Below, piece after piece: positions 25,558 to 33,637 of a DNA stretch of 33,744 bases. The stretch covers positions 1 through 33,744 of the forward strand of contig JAGAAJ010000047.1 in NCBI GenBank assembly GCA_017615355.1. Reading direction: 5' to 3'. Each line of letters opens with the position of its first letter. Position 1 is the first letter of the stretch. Both the position numbers and the translations under genes were made by a program. Below the pieces are notes generated by a model. It was given only the letters and a program-made list of their open reading frames with translations. It was not told the DNA's origin and ran no database searches. The DNA comes from Prevotella sp. Lineage in GTDB: Bacteria > Bacteroidota > Bacteroidia > Bacteroidales > Bacteroidaceae.

Positions 25558-28500
25558 ATGAAAGAAGAAAGAGAAACGAACCTGCTGCGCCGCTGTCTTG
25601 GCTGGCGCCGCCTGCTTCTCCTTTGCCTGATGATGGTCAGCTCGGCCGTGATGATGGCTCAGGACAGAGTGACAGGTAAAGTTGTCGACGCTTCTGGCGA
25701 TCCGGTCATCGGTGCCAGCGTCGTGGTGAAAGGCACTTCCAATGGTGTGGTGACCGACCTGAACGGTAACTTCTCCATTGCCGGCGTGCCGCAGAACGCC
25801 CAGCTGGTAATCTCGTATGTGGGATGCCGCACTCAGACCCTCGCCGTAAACGGCCGTCAGAGCTTCAACGTCAGCCTCGAGGAGGACAAGCAGCAGCTCG
25901 ACGAAGTGGTGGTCGTGGGCTATGGCGTGCAGCGCAAGAGCGACGTGACCGGTGCCCTGACCCGCGTAGGCGAGAAGGAGCTGAACCTGAAGCCCGTGAA
26001 CAATGCCTTCGAGGCCCTGCAGGGCAAGGCTGCCGGCGTGGACATCACCACGAGTGAGCGTCCCGGTGAGGTGGGTAGCATCCGCATCCGCGGTACGCGC
26101 TCTATCTCGGCCGATCAGGGTCCGCTCTACGTGGTGGACGGTGTGCCCCTCCAGGCAGGCGGTATCGAGAGCATCAACCCGCGTGACATCGAGGCCATCG
26201 ACATTCTGAAGGATGCCTCTTCGACGGCTATCTACGGTTCGCGTGGTGCCAACGGCGTGGTGCTCGTCACTACGAAGCGTGGCCAGGAGGGCAAGATGCA
26301 GCTCAGCTACAACGGCTCGATGACCTTCGAGAAGATTGTGGACAAGAGCCCCGCCATGAATGCCAGCGACTACATCACCTGGCGCCGCTGGGCCTACTAC
26401 AACCAGAGCCCTGACAAGTACACTCCTGGCGACCAGCCCAATCAGGAGCAGGACAAGAATTTCTTTGCTGGCGACGAGACAGCCCTTGCCAACGTGATGA
26501 AGGGCTGGGCCGGCGGCACATGGGACGGCTCGAAGGTGACCGACACCGACTGGACCGACTTCGTCACCCGTACCGGCGTGACACAGCAGCACACCCTCAG
26601 CGCCCGCGGAGGCACGAAGAACCTGCGCGGCTTCGTCTCTTTCGGCTATCTGAACAATAAAGGCACGCAGATGGGCCAGAGCTTTGAGCGCTACAACTTC
26701 GCCACATCAGCCGACATCCAGGCAACGCCCTGGTTCAAGGCAGGCGGCTCGCTCAACGCTTCCTACGGCGTGCAGAAGTACGGCTACAGCGTGGCTTACG
26801 GCACCAGCTCAGGTCCCCGCGACCTCTACGGAGCTGCCAAGGCCATCCTGCGCTATACCCTACCCTACGACGAGAACGGTGAGATCATCACCCAGCCCGG
26901 TGGCTCTACCACCAACACCTATTCCATCATCGACGAGTGGAACAAGTCGAAGGACAACCGCGAGATCTTCCGCGTGCTGGGCAGCTTCTATGCCCAGGTG
27001 GACTTTGGCAAGATCCTGAAGCCCCTGGACGGCATCCAGTACAAGATGCAGTTCGGTCCCGACCTGCGCTACTACCGTCGCGGCAACTTCCTCGACAGCA
27101 GCTCCATCAGCCGTGCCGGCGGCAACAACACCGCTTCGCGCAGCGATGCCCGCAACTTTGCGTGGACGCTGGACAACATGCTGCTCTACAACAAGAGCTT
27201 CGGCGAGCACACCGTTGGCCTGACCCTGCTGCAGAGTGCCTCGAAGGTGAACAGGGAGTCGAGCTCGATGAGTGAAGAGAAAGTCACCATCCCCTCGTTC
27301 CTGTGGAACAACATGGGTGCCATCGACATCACCGACGCACAGTACAAGGCCTCGATGGGCACCGACCTGTCGGAGAACCAGCTCTCATCTTATATGGCGC
27401 GCGTGAACTATTCTTATATGGACCGCTACCTGCTCACCGCTTCGGCCCGCTGGGACGGTGCCTCAGTATTGGCAGAAGGCAACAAGTGGGACTTCTTCCC
27501 CTCGATGGCCCTTGGCTGGCGCATGGAGCAGGAGGAATTCCTGAAGAACGTGAGCTGGATTGACCAGTTGAAGCTTCGCGCTGGCGTGGGTGTGACCGGC
27601 AACGCCGCCGTGTCGCCTTATGGCACGCTGGGTGTGATCAGCAGCTACTGGATGCCGTTCAGCACAGGCAACAGCCAGATCTTCGTCACCAACGAGCCCT
27701 ACTACACCAGCGGCTCGAACGCCATGCCTAACAAGAACCTGGGCTGGGAGAAGACCACACAATGGAACTTCGGTCTCGACTTCAGCTTCCTGAAGGGTCG
27801 CGTAGGCGGTACCCTCGACATCTACACGTCGAAGACCAAGGATCTGCTGCTGGCCATGACCGTTCCCTCGCTGTCGGGCTATCCCTCAATGATGGCCAAC
27901 ATCGGTCAGACAAAGAACAAGGGTGTGGAGCTGACGCTGAACACCATTCCCGTGCTGACGAAGGACTTCATGTGGCAGTCGAACCTGAACTTCGCCTGGC
28001 AGAAGGATGAGATCGTGGAGCTGGCCAATGGCAAGGAAGACGACATCGCCAACGCCTGGTTCATCGGCGAGTCCATCGCTGTGTTCTACGGCTATGAGAA
28101 CGACGGAATCTGGCAGGAGAGCGACGCAGCCGAGATGGCCAAGTTCAACGAGAACGGCCACAAGTTCAGCGCCGGTAACGTGAAGCCCGTCGACCAGAAC
28201 GGCGACTACAAGATCGATGCCGACGACCGTGTCATCCTGGGCAACAAGAACCCGCGCCTCACCGCAGGCTGGACGAACACGTTCACATGGAAGGGCCTCG
28301 AGCTCACCCTCGAGCTGATGGGCCGCTTCAACTATATGGTCAACGCAGGCGGCGAGGGCCAGCTGGGTATGTATCAGCAGCGCGAGATCAGCTACTGGAC
28401 GCCCAACAACACCGGCGCCGACTGGCAGAAGCCTATCTACAACCAGTCGGGCGGCGACCCCTACTCCAGCCTGCTGGGATTCAAGGACGCATCGTTCGTC

Positions 28501-28695
28501 AAGATCCGCAACCTCTCGCTGGGCTACAACTTCGACAGAGCCCTCTGCAAGAGCATCGGCATCAACGGTGCCAAGGTTTACATTCAGGGCCGCAACCTGG
28601 GTATGCTCTGCTCCTCGATTGACTTCATGGACCTCGACACGGGTGCCACCTACTACAACCGTGGCTTCACCGTCGGACTCAACGTCGAATTCTAA
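25558..28695 (+). CDS. SusC/RagA-family TonB-dependent transporter (third pair)
   Basis: This is a canonical SusC: signal peptide ending VMMAQ (about residue 35), carboxypeptidase-regulatory-like domain (VTGKVVDASGDPVIGASVVV), TonB box (DEVVVVGYGVQRKSDVTGAL, about 116-135), plug with IRIRGTRSISADQGPLYVVD and IDILKDASSTAIYGSRGANG, and a barrel ending FTVGLNVEF. Length is 1045 aa. Codon use is strongly biased to C- and G-ending codons, more than in the secreted-protein and redox genes, which suggests high expression. It is paired with a SusD 43 bp downstream. No hydrolase or dedicated regulator is encoded beside it, so the imported glycan or peptide cannot be inferred. Confidence 0.96.
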   Translation: MKEERETNLLRRCLGWRRLLLLCLMMVSSAVMMAQDRVTGKVVDASGDPVIGASVVVKGTSNGVVTDLNGNFSIAGVPQNAQLVISYVGCRTQTLAVNGRQSFNVSLEEDKQQLDEVVVVGYGVQRKSDVTGALTRVGEKELNLKPVNNAFEALQGKAAGVDITTSERPGEVGSIRIRGTRSISADQGPLYVVDGVPLQAGGIESINPRDIEAIDILKDASSTAIYGSRGANGVVLVTTKRGQEGKMQLSYNGSMTFEKIVDKSPAMNASDYITWRRWAYYNQSPDKYTPGDQPNQEQDKNFFAGDETALANVMKGWAGGTWDGSKVTDTDWTDFVTRTGVTQQHTLSARGGTKNLRGFVSFGYLNNKGTQMGQSFERYNFATSADIQATPWFKAGGSLNASYGVQKYGYSVAYGTSSGPRDLYGAAKAILRYTLPYDENGEIITQPGGSTTNTYSIIDEWNKSKDNREIFRVLGSFYAQVDFGKILKPLDGIQYKMQFGPDLRYYRRGNFLDSSSISRAGGNNTASRSDARNFAWTLDNMLLYNKSFGEHTVGLTLLQSASKVNRESSSMSEEKVTIPSFLWNNMGAIDITDAQYKASMGTDLSENQLSSYMARVNYSYMDRYLLTASARWDGASVLAEGNKWDFFPSMALGWRMEQEEFLKNVSWIDQLKLRAGVGVTGNAAVSPYGTLGVISSYWMPFSTGNSQIFVTNEPYYTSGSNAMPNKNLGWEKTTQWNFGLDFSFLKGRVGGTLDIYTSKTKDLLLAMTVPSLSGYPSMMANIGQTKNKGVELTLNTIPVLTKDFMWQSNLNFAWQKDEIVELANGKEDDIANAWFIGESIAVFYGYENDGIWQESDAAEMAKFNENGHKFSAGNVKPVDQNGDYKIDADDRVILGNKNPRLTAGWTNTFTWKGLELTLELMGRFNYMVNAGGEGQLGMYQQREISYWTPNNTGADWQKPIYNQSGGDPYSSLLGFKDASFVKIRNLSLGYNFDRALCKSIGINGAKVYIQGRNLGMLCSSIDFMDLDTGATYYNRGFTVGLNVEF

Positions 28696-28738
28696 GCTTC
28701 CACAACGTATTTAACGAAATTCCGAAATATTCAGAACT

Positions 28739-30874
28739 ATGAAATATATCAGCAATAAAATAGTATGCGGTGCGCTGTCGATGCTCGCCCTCATGGGTAC
28801 CACGGCCTGCAGCGAAGACTTCCTCGACGAGGACGCCGGCCACAAGGTGACCGATGCACTGCTCAACGACGAGACGGGCGCCCTGAAGATGGCCGCCGGC
28901 CTGTATGGCAACCTCCGCTGGCACTTCGGCTACGAGTGGGCCTACGGTATCACCCTCTACGGATGCGACGAGTTCACCAACGGCGCCGACCTCACCTCGG
29001 AGTGCTGGAACACCTACGACAACCGCCTCAATCCCCTCGACTGCACACCCGCACTCGGCGCAGCCAACAAGAACTGCCCCGCTGTGTCAGCCCTGTGGGA
29101 CGAGATGTACTACGGCATCGCCACCGCCAACCTGGTCATCAGCAAGGCTGTGAACGTGGAAAACGAAGCCGCCCGCAACAAAGCCCTGGGCGAGGCCTAT
29201 TTCCTGCGCGCCTACAACTACTACCGCCTGTTCTGCCAGTACGGCGGTGTGGTGCTGCAGACCGAGCCTGCCAACGGCGAGATCAAGAAGGACTACCAGC
29301 GTGCCTCCGAGGACGAGACGCTGGCACAGATCATCAGCGACCTTGAGCAGGCCTACAAGATGCTACCCACCGACAAGTGGCGCGGCAACGGCACCTGGAC
29401 GAAGTACACCGCTGCCCACTTCCTGGCCAAGGCCCTGCTGTATCGTCAGTCAGAGCGCTGCGCATCGTGGGCTTCCAAGTATGACAAGAGCACTGACCTG
29501 AACCGTGCCATCAGCCTTTGCGACGAGGTGATCAAGGCCTGCCCGCTGGCTGCCGACTACTGGGACCTCTACGCCAAGTGGACAGGCGTCGACTGCAAGA
29601 ACGAAGGACTCTCAGAGATCCTGATGGCTGCAGAGCACAACGAGGACAAGAGCACACAAGGCCGCTTCGGCAACCGTACCTACAACTACTTCGACCCGCA
29701 GTTCTCCAACTTCTCAGGAGGCTGGGTACAGCGCGGCCAGTACATCGGCGGCATGGACTTCCAGCGCTGCCGTCCCACGGAGTACACCTACTCGGTGTTT
29801 GACAACGTGAACGACGCCCGTATGTGGAAGACCTTCAAGACCGTCTACGGCCTGAACAACATCGCCAAGAAAGACGCCGACGTCATGGAGGCCAACGGCA
29901 TCACCGAAGACCAGGTGCCCGACATCGGCAACGAGGGCATCATCTTCATCCTCAACAAGAAGAGCGACACCCGCTTCGACGGCAACCCCTACGGCACCTT
30001 CGGACGCGGCGGCGACGCCCACAGCTTCGTCAATCCCCGCACAGGCAAGTGGGTACCCAACGCATTCGTCACCTTCCAGGATGGCAAGTACGTGCTGAAC
30101 ACCTACACCGGCAACACCGCCACCTCAAACGTGTTCTGCGGCATCAACAAGACCGCCGACGGCTCGCGTACAGCTGAGAAGGGCGATGCCCACCGCGACG
30201 TCATCATGGCCCGCACCGGTGAGACCTATCTCGTCAAGGCCGAGTGCCAGGTACGTCTCGGACAGTATCAGGAGGCTATCAACACCGTCAACGTGCTGCG
30301 TGCTCGCGGCCAGTGGAAGCAGGGCGAGAACCGCAACTACTACACCGACGGCTCAATGGCATTCCTCAAGGCTGACGGCGGCGACAACGACAACTCTACC
30401 GCCAATGCCAACTCTGTGAAGAAGAACAAGGACAAGGCAGGCAACATCCTCACCAACACCCAGGCCTACTACGCCACGATGTTGCACACCAACACCTACT
30501 ATCTCTCCACAGGCATTGAAGAGACCACCGACGCCTCCGACCTGCAGATTGCCAGCTACACACAGCTGCCCGCAGAAGATGTGGCCGTGCTCAACGCCAT
30601 CGGCGCTACGAGCGACTACGACCGTATGCTGAACTTCATCTTCAACGAGCGCACACGTGAGCTGCTGGGTGAGTGGAACCGCTGGGACGAGCTGGCTCGC
30701 ACAGGCCTGCTGGTGAAGCGTGCCAAGGCCTTCAACCCCGAGGCTGCTCCCAACGTGCAGGATCGCCACAACTATCGCCCCATCCCGCAGACGTTCATCG
30801 ACCAGCTGCAGCATGAGGACGGCACCAACCTCAGCGATGCCGAGAAGAAAGCCTGGCAGAATCCCGGCTACTAA
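28739..30874 (+). CDS. SusD/RagB-family surface lipoprotein (third pair)
   Basis: The lipobox TTAC (Cys24) is followed by SEDFLDEDAGHKVTDALLND, a typical SusD N-terminus. The core motif is ALGEAYFLRAYNYYRLFCQY followed by GGVVLQTEPA. ISDLEQAYKMLP and the TPR-like AAHFLAKALLYR follow, and the C-terminus has LNFIFNERTRELLGEWNRWD followed by ELART. At 711 aa it is longer than many SusD proteins; the additional length lies in the middle ligand-facing region. It should form a SusC2D2 type complex with the protein encoded upstream. A terminator follows at 30904. Confidence 0.95.
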   Translation: MKYISNKIVCGALSMLALMGTTACSEDFLDEDAGHKVTDALLNDETGALKMAAGLYGNLRWHFGYEWAYGITLYGCDEFTNGADLTSECWNTYDNRLNPLDCTPALGAANKNCPAVSALWDEMYYGIATANLVISKAVNVENEAARNKALGEAYFLRAYNYYRLFCQYGGVVLQTEPANGEIKKDYQRASEDETLAQIISDLEQAYKMLPTDKWRGNGTWTKYTAAHFLAKALLYRQSERCASWASKYDKSTDLNRAISLCDEVIKACPLAADYWDLYAKWTGVDCKNEGLSEILMAAEHNEDKSTQGRFGNRTYNYFDPQFSNFSGGWVQRGQYIGGMDFQRCRPTEYTYSVFDNVNDARMWKTFKTVYGLNNIAKKDADVMEANGITEDQVPDIGNEGIIFILNKKSDTRFDGNPYGTFGRGGDAHSFVNPRTGKWVPNAFVTFQDGKYVLNTYTGNTATSNVFCGINKTADGSRTAEKGDAHRDVIMARTGETYLVKAECQVRLGQYQEAINTVNVLRARGQWKQGENRNYYTDGSMAFLKADGGDNDNSTANANSVKKNKDKAGNILTNTQAYYATMLHTNTYYLSTGIEETTDASDLQIASYTQLPAEDVAVLNAIGATSDYDRMLNFIFNERTRELLGEWNRWDELARTGLLVKRAKAFNPEAAPNVQDRHNYRPIPQTFIDQLQHEDGTNLSDAEKKAWQNPGY

Positions 30875-30903
30875 TCCGCCTCGTTTCTACCAATCATAAA
30901 TCA

Positions 30904-30940
30904 CCCTGCCAAGCAGCAATGCCTGGCAGGGCGTTTTTTC
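30904..30940 (+). terminator. Rho-independent terminator of the third SusCD pair
   Basis: CCCTGCCA (30904-30911) pairs perfectly with TGGCAGGG (30924-30931), 12-base loop, followed by CGTTTTTTC. Confidence 0.92.
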
Positions 30941-30956
30941 ATTTTGCCTCACTCAT

Positions 30957-30994
30957 CCTCCCTCACAGAACAGAGACCCATCCCTCTGTCCTTT
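30957..30994. repeat. 38-bp repeat, copy A (REP-like)
   Basis: 35 of 38 bases are identical to 31504-31541, in the same orientation. The inner ACAGAG (30970-30975) and CTCTGT (30984-30989) can form a small hairpin, as in REP-type elements. The stop codon of the RhuM-like gene (30993-30995) overlaps its edge. Confidence 0.8.
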
Positions 30995-31364
30995 ACTCTC
31001 GCAGGACATTGGTTGCCCATTGACGGAACTGAGTGGCACGAATGCTATTGACACGGTATCCTACACTAATAATCGCGTCGAGATTATAGAACTGAAGTGT
31101 ACGATTAACATCCCTATTACCCTCACGTCGAACTACCGAAATTTTCTCGGTAGTTGCCTCTTTTTTTAGTTCATCCGTATCATAGATGTTCTGCAAATGC
31201 ACACTTATATTATCAGAGGTGCAGTCGAACAACATACCCATCGCCTTTTGGGTACACCATACGGTTTTGTCCTTATAGTACACCTCTACACCTTGTTCTT
31301 TTCCCTCAATCTGAAAGATCAGGAACTCTGCTGTGCTATTTCTTATTTCTCTTCTTTTTGCCAT
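30993..31364 (-). pseudogene. Truncated RhuM-family protein gene
   Basis: The 123 residues match the N-terminal part of the RhuM/virulence-protein family: FLIFQIEGKEQGVEVYYKDK, VWCTQKAMGMLFDCTSDNIS, LQFYNLDAIISVGYRVNSIR and FRQWATNVLRE. Full-length relatives, known from pathogenicity islands and beside mobile elements, are more than twice as long, and the frame normally continues straight on after WATxxLRE. Here it stops at once, at the edge of the 38-bp repeat, so I read the gene as cut off at its 3' side. The N-terminal DNA-binding-like part and a -7 box are intact, so a short protein may still be made. Its A/T-rich composition contrasts with the SusD gene beside it. Confidence 0.75.
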
Positions 31365-31372
31365 ATCTTCTG

Positions 31373-31380
31373 CAAAGTTA
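31373..31380 (-). promoter_or_regulatory. -7 box of the RhuM-like gene, near-leaderless
   Basis: TAACTTTG on the minus strand is a perfect TAnnTTTG box that ends only 8 bases before the ATG (31364), so the transcript would have almost no leader. ATATATGTA (31394-31402) and TACATATAT (31421-31429) form an inverted repeat just upstream and could be an operator. Confidence 0.45.
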
Positions 31381-31429
31381 CACCATTTTTATAATATATG
31401 TATGGAAAAAACAAAAATGTTACATATAT

Positions 31430-31470
31430 GAACCAAAAATAATTTGAGCCGACCAACAGGTCAGCCCAAA
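31430..31470 (-). terminator. Terminator of the minus-strand redox operon
   Basis: On the minus strand TTTGGGCTGACC (31470-31459) pairs with GGTCGGCTCAAA (31454-31443), 12 bp with two G-T wobbles and a TGTT loop, followed by TTATTTTTGG. Confidence 0.75.
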
Positions 31471-31503
31471 TACTATTTGCTTTATTCGTCTTGTCTCACG
31501 AAG

Positions 31504-31541
31504 CTTCCCTCATAGAACAGAGACCCGTCCCTCTGTCCTTT
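31504..31541. repeat. 38-bp repeat, copy B (REP-like)
   Basis: Direct repeat of 30957-30994 with three differences. Hairpin arms ACAGAG (31517-31522) and CTCTGT (31531-31536). The 3' end of the small ORF at 31510-31689 runs into it and is read as RTEGRVSVL, residues that appear to come from the repeat. Confidence 0.8.
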
Positions 31542-31689
31542 TTTCGTTGATGTAGTTTTTGGTAGACATGTCATAATACAGAGCCTCCAACTCCTGTAGG
31601 GTCAGATTCTCGACAGAGTGCTCAATTATTCGAATCAGTTCTTCGCGCCTATAGTCATCTGACTGTCCGAAACGTCCTGTGTATGCCAT
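31510..31689 (-). CDS. Small protein coupled to nitroreductase, repeat-derived C-terminus
   Basis: 59 residues beginning MAYTGRFGQSDDYRREELIR and continuing IIEHSVENLTLQELEALYYD. They are mostly helical and highly charged, with no signal peptide. I do not recognise the family. The start is chosen because the ATG (31689-31687) follows the nitroreductase stop (31693-31691) by one base, a typical coupled arrangement; an ATG at 31710 would overlap the upstream gene by 20 bases. The last nine residues (RTEGRVSVL) are encoded by the 38-bp repeat, so the original end may have been lost. The operon terminator follows at 31470. Confidence 0.55.
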   Translation of the reverse strand: MAYTGRFGQSDDYRREELIRIIEHSVENLTLQELEALYYDMSTKNYINEKRTEGRVSVL

Positions 31690-31690
31690 A

Positions 31691-32188
31691 TCAATTAACG
31701 ATTTCGTCAATGGCCTTGCGGCTCTTTGGTTTCATCTGATCAGCAGCATAGCCCAAAGGAATGATGACTGCTGGTTCCTCGTTCTCTGGCAAGCTAAATA
31801 GTTCCTTGCATAGGTTAGCGTCGAAGTTGCATACCCAGCACGTAGCCAGCCCCTGCTCAGTAGCAGCCAGGCAAAGATGCTCCACAGCGATGGCAACATC
31901 AATATTGCCATGATGTTTGCCGTCGGCTCTTACCCACTCCTCATCATGCAAGATAGAGGCAATGATATACATCGGGGCTGTCTTGAACCAATCACGGTTA
32001 TAGCACTGTTGCAGCTTTGTCTTGTTCTCCTCGTTGCTGACGATGTGGAACAACCAAGGTTGTTTATTTACTGCTGAAGGTGCAAAGCGAACACACTCCA
32101 TGATGTAGTCCAGCTTTTCCTGTTCAACACTCGTAGGCTGATAGTTCCTGCAACTGTACCTCGATTTTGCTAAATCCAATAAGTTCAT
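31691..32188 (-). CDS. Nitroreductase-family FMN flavoprotein
   Basis: 165 aa with the nitroreductase layout: the N-terminal FMN-phosphate site KSRYSCRNY (R-x-S-x-R), the segment FAPSAVNKQPWLFHIV, the central helix HGNIDVAIAVEHLCLAATEQ followed by GLATCWVCNFD, and the end VIIPLGYAADQMKPKSRKAI. Members reduce nitro, quinone or enone groups with NAD(P)H through FMN, usually as cytoplasmic dimers. The size is at the short end of the family but covers all main motifs. It lies 3 bp after the 60-aa Cys protein gene, within an apparent four-gene operon. The physiological substrate is unknown. Confidence 0.93.
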   Translation of the reverse strand: MNLLDLAKSRYSCRNYQPTSVEQEKLDYIMECVRFAPSAVNKQPWLFHIVSNEENKTKLQQCYNRDWFKTAPMYIIASILHDEEWVRADGKHHGNIDVAIAVEHLCLAATEQGLATCWVCNFDANLCKELFSLPENEEPAVIIPLGYAADQMKPKSRKAIDEIVN

Positions 32189-32191
32189 AGT

Positions 32192-32374
32192 TCAATATTT
32201 CGTGAAATTATACTTTTCCCTTAACTCGGCTTTCTTCTCTTCACTCAAGTTGGTGAAATACGCTTTCCAACCTGGACAGAAGTTAATATGCCACCGCCAG
32301 AACCTGCCTAAAAACGAATTGGGCTTCTGGTCGTACCTAGCCCTGAACTTACAATTTTCACAATTCTCTGCCAT
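32192..32374 (-). CDS. 60-aa cysteine-containing protein
   Basis: The protein starts MAENCENCKFRARYDQKPNS and continues FLGRFWRWHINFCPGWKAYF. The CxxC pair (Cys5, Cys8), a third Cys (Cys32) and a nearby His (His28) suggest a metal or [Fe-S] site. Aromatic and basic residues dominate the centre. No signal peptide or membrane segment is visible. The frame is open upstream as far as an ATG at 32506, but that overlaps the preceding gene by 122 bases, so the ATG at 32374, 10 bp after that gene, is chosen. It sits between two flavoprotein genes, which suggests a small electron-transfer or maturation partner. The function is not established. Confidence 0.75.
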   Translation of the reverse strand: MAENCENCKFRARYDQKPNSFLGRFWRWHINFCPGWKAYFTNLSEEKKAELREKYNFTKY

Positions 32375-32384
32375 AATCGTATTA

Positions 32385-32996
32385 TTATTTCTTCCAAGCA
32401 TTAACCACCTCACCGATATACATGGAATGTACACCTGCAGGGAAATGGCCATACATATTCTTGGGCACGTCGCTCTTGAAATTCTGGGGATCAAAGGGTG
32501 CGGCATACATAATCTTACACTCTATCACCATCGTTGCCTCTGTATAATATGGCGTTCCATTGGCTGTATAGGCCGTATGAAGTCCCAAAGCCTGAGCCTT
32601 GTCGCCGTCGCGTCCGCTCTTCGTTCCCATGTAGTTCAGCACCTTACTGTCCTTCACGTCAAATGACATCACAGTGAAATACTCCGAGTCATCCATAAAC
32701 TTCTTTGTATAACGTTGCTCGGCAACATAGACAGTCAGGGAAGGACGCTGCCAGAGTGTACCGATGCCGCCCCACCCGATAGTCATGGCATTGCTCTTCT
32801 CCTTGTTTCCTGCACATAGCAACTGAGCATCACGGAACCATTGGAAGCCGTTATCGGTGAAGTCCTCAATAACATTGATTTTCTGAAATCCGTTCGAAAG
32901 CTGGTCCTCACCGCTTTCTTCCTGAGCGGACATTTTACTTGGCATAACCATCATGAATACGGCCAAGAATGCTGTAATAATACCACTTTTCTTCAT
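32385..32996 (-). CDS. Exported flavin-reductase-like (FMN-binding split-barrel) protein
   Basis: Residues 1-25 (MKKSGIITAFLAVFMMVMPS, then KMSAQ) form a signal peptide with a plausible Ala-x-Ala-like cleavage site. The rest matches flavin-reductase-like split barrels: AQLLCAGNKEKSNAMTIGWG, then GIGTLWQRPSLTVYVAEQRY and TKKFMDDSEYFTVMSFD, and later a segment ending VVNAWKK. Relatives bind FMN and reduce flavins in the cytoplasm, so export is unusual. The length of 203 aa fits the domain plus signal. First gene of the operon with the Cys protein and nitroreductase; a -7 box lies at 33018-33025. Confidence 0.85.
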   Translation of the reverse strand: MKKSGIITAFLAVFMMVMPSKMSAQEESGEDQLSNGFQKINVIEDFTDNGFQWFRDAQLLCAGNKEKSNAMTIGWGGIGTLWQRPSLTVYVAEQRYTKKFMDDSEYFTVMSFDVKDSKVLNYMGTKSGRDGDKAQALGLHTAYTANGTPYYTEATMVIECKIMYAAPFDPQNFKSDVPKNMYGHFPAGVHSMYIGEVVNAWKK

Positions 32997-33017
32997 AAAC
33001 TATCATAAATGTCGATG

Positions 33018-33025
33018 CAAATTTA
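33018..33025 (-). promoter_or_regulatory. -7 box of the minus-strand redox operon
   Basis: TAAATTTG on the minus strand matches TAnnTTTG and lies 21 bp before the ATG at 32996. No clear TTTG -33 element is seen. It lies within the -33 region of the divergent plus-strand promoter, so the two could interfere. Confidence 0.45.
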
Positions 33026-33047
33026 GCGAAAATTCCCTGATTATCAC

Positions 33048-33055
33048 TATCTTTG
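33048..33055 (+). promoter_or_regulatory. -7 box of the flavodoxin-like gene
   Basis: TATCTTTG is a perfect TAnnTTTG box 39 bp before the ATG at 33095. TTAG (33023-33026), 21 bp upstream, is a poor -33 match. The ATG at 33053 lies within the box, so it is unlikely to be the real start. Confidence 0.5.
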
Positions 33056-33094
33056 CCGTTAGTTTTAAGTGTATTTAGGTATTACAAGCAAAAG

Positions 33095-33631
33095 ATGAAA
33101 AGAATAATAGTTATTTCGACGAGTCTTCGTCACGGTTCAAACAGCGACATGCTCGCTGACAAGTTCGTGGAAGGTGCCAAAGCTGCCGGAAACGATGTGG
33201 AGAAGATTTCTCTCTCAGACAAAAGTATCCAGTTCTGCAAGGGTTGTATGGGATGCCATAAGCTGGGTAAGTGTGTCATAAAGGATGATGTGAACGACAT
33301 CATGGCAAAGGTGATGGAAGCCGAAGTTGTAGTATGGGCTACTCCCATCTACTATTACGAGATGAGCGGGCAGATGAAGACGCTCATAGACCGTATGAAT
33401 GCCATGTATGGAAGGGATTACAAGTTCCGCGACATCTATCTGCTGACTACCGCTGCAGATGATGACCCAGAGACGCCGAAGCGTGCCGAGACTGGTCTTG
33501 GCGGTTGGATTGCCTGCTACCCCAAGAGCCATCTGGCTGGCACCATCTTCTGTGGAGGTGTTAACGAGCCAAAGGCTATCGAGGGAAATGCCAAGCTGCA
33601 GGAAGCATTTGAATTAGGCAAAAGCGTATAA
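33095..33631 (+). CDS. Flavodoxin-fold NADPH-dependent FMN reductase / iron-sulfur-flavoprotein-like
   Basis: 178 aa. MKRIIVISTSLRHGSNSDML holds the FMN phosphate loop (S-x-x-x-x-S-N-S type). FCKGCMGCHKLGKCVIKDD is a four-Cys segment (Cys at about 47, 50, 53 and 59) like that of NADPH-FMN reductase / iron-sulfur flavoproteins. VVWATPIYYYEMSGQMKTLI followed by DRM is the second FMN-binding loop. The role is presumably an electron transfer or quinone/disulfide reduction reaction with bound FMN. It is divergent from the flavin-reductase/nitroreductase operon, making a two-sided redox locus, and is followed 6 bp later by a lipoprotein gene. The start is set at 33095 because the -7 box overlaps the upstream ATG. 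Confidence 0.9.
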   Translation: MKRIIVISTSLRHGSNSDMLADKFVEGAKAAGNDVEKISLSDKSIQFCKGCMGCHKLGKCVIKDDVNDIMAKVMEAEVVVWATPIYYYEMSGQMKTLIDRMNAMYGRDYKFRDIYLLTTAADDDPETPKRAETGLGGWIACYPKSHLAGTIFCGGVNEPKAIEGNAKLQEAFELGKSV

Positions 33632-33637
33632 AAACGT

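Noticed and set aside
25480-26592. Long minus-strand open frame (370 codons) opposite the third SusC
   Set aside because: It lies wholly opposite a canonical SusC start and plug, its composition (Val, His, Ala, Gly, Leu rich) is what C/G-ending codons give on the reverse strand, and it has no recognisable motif.
30957-31541. Composite transposon bounded by the two 38-bp repeats
   Set aside because: The repeats are direct, very short, contain no transposase between them and show no visible target duplication.
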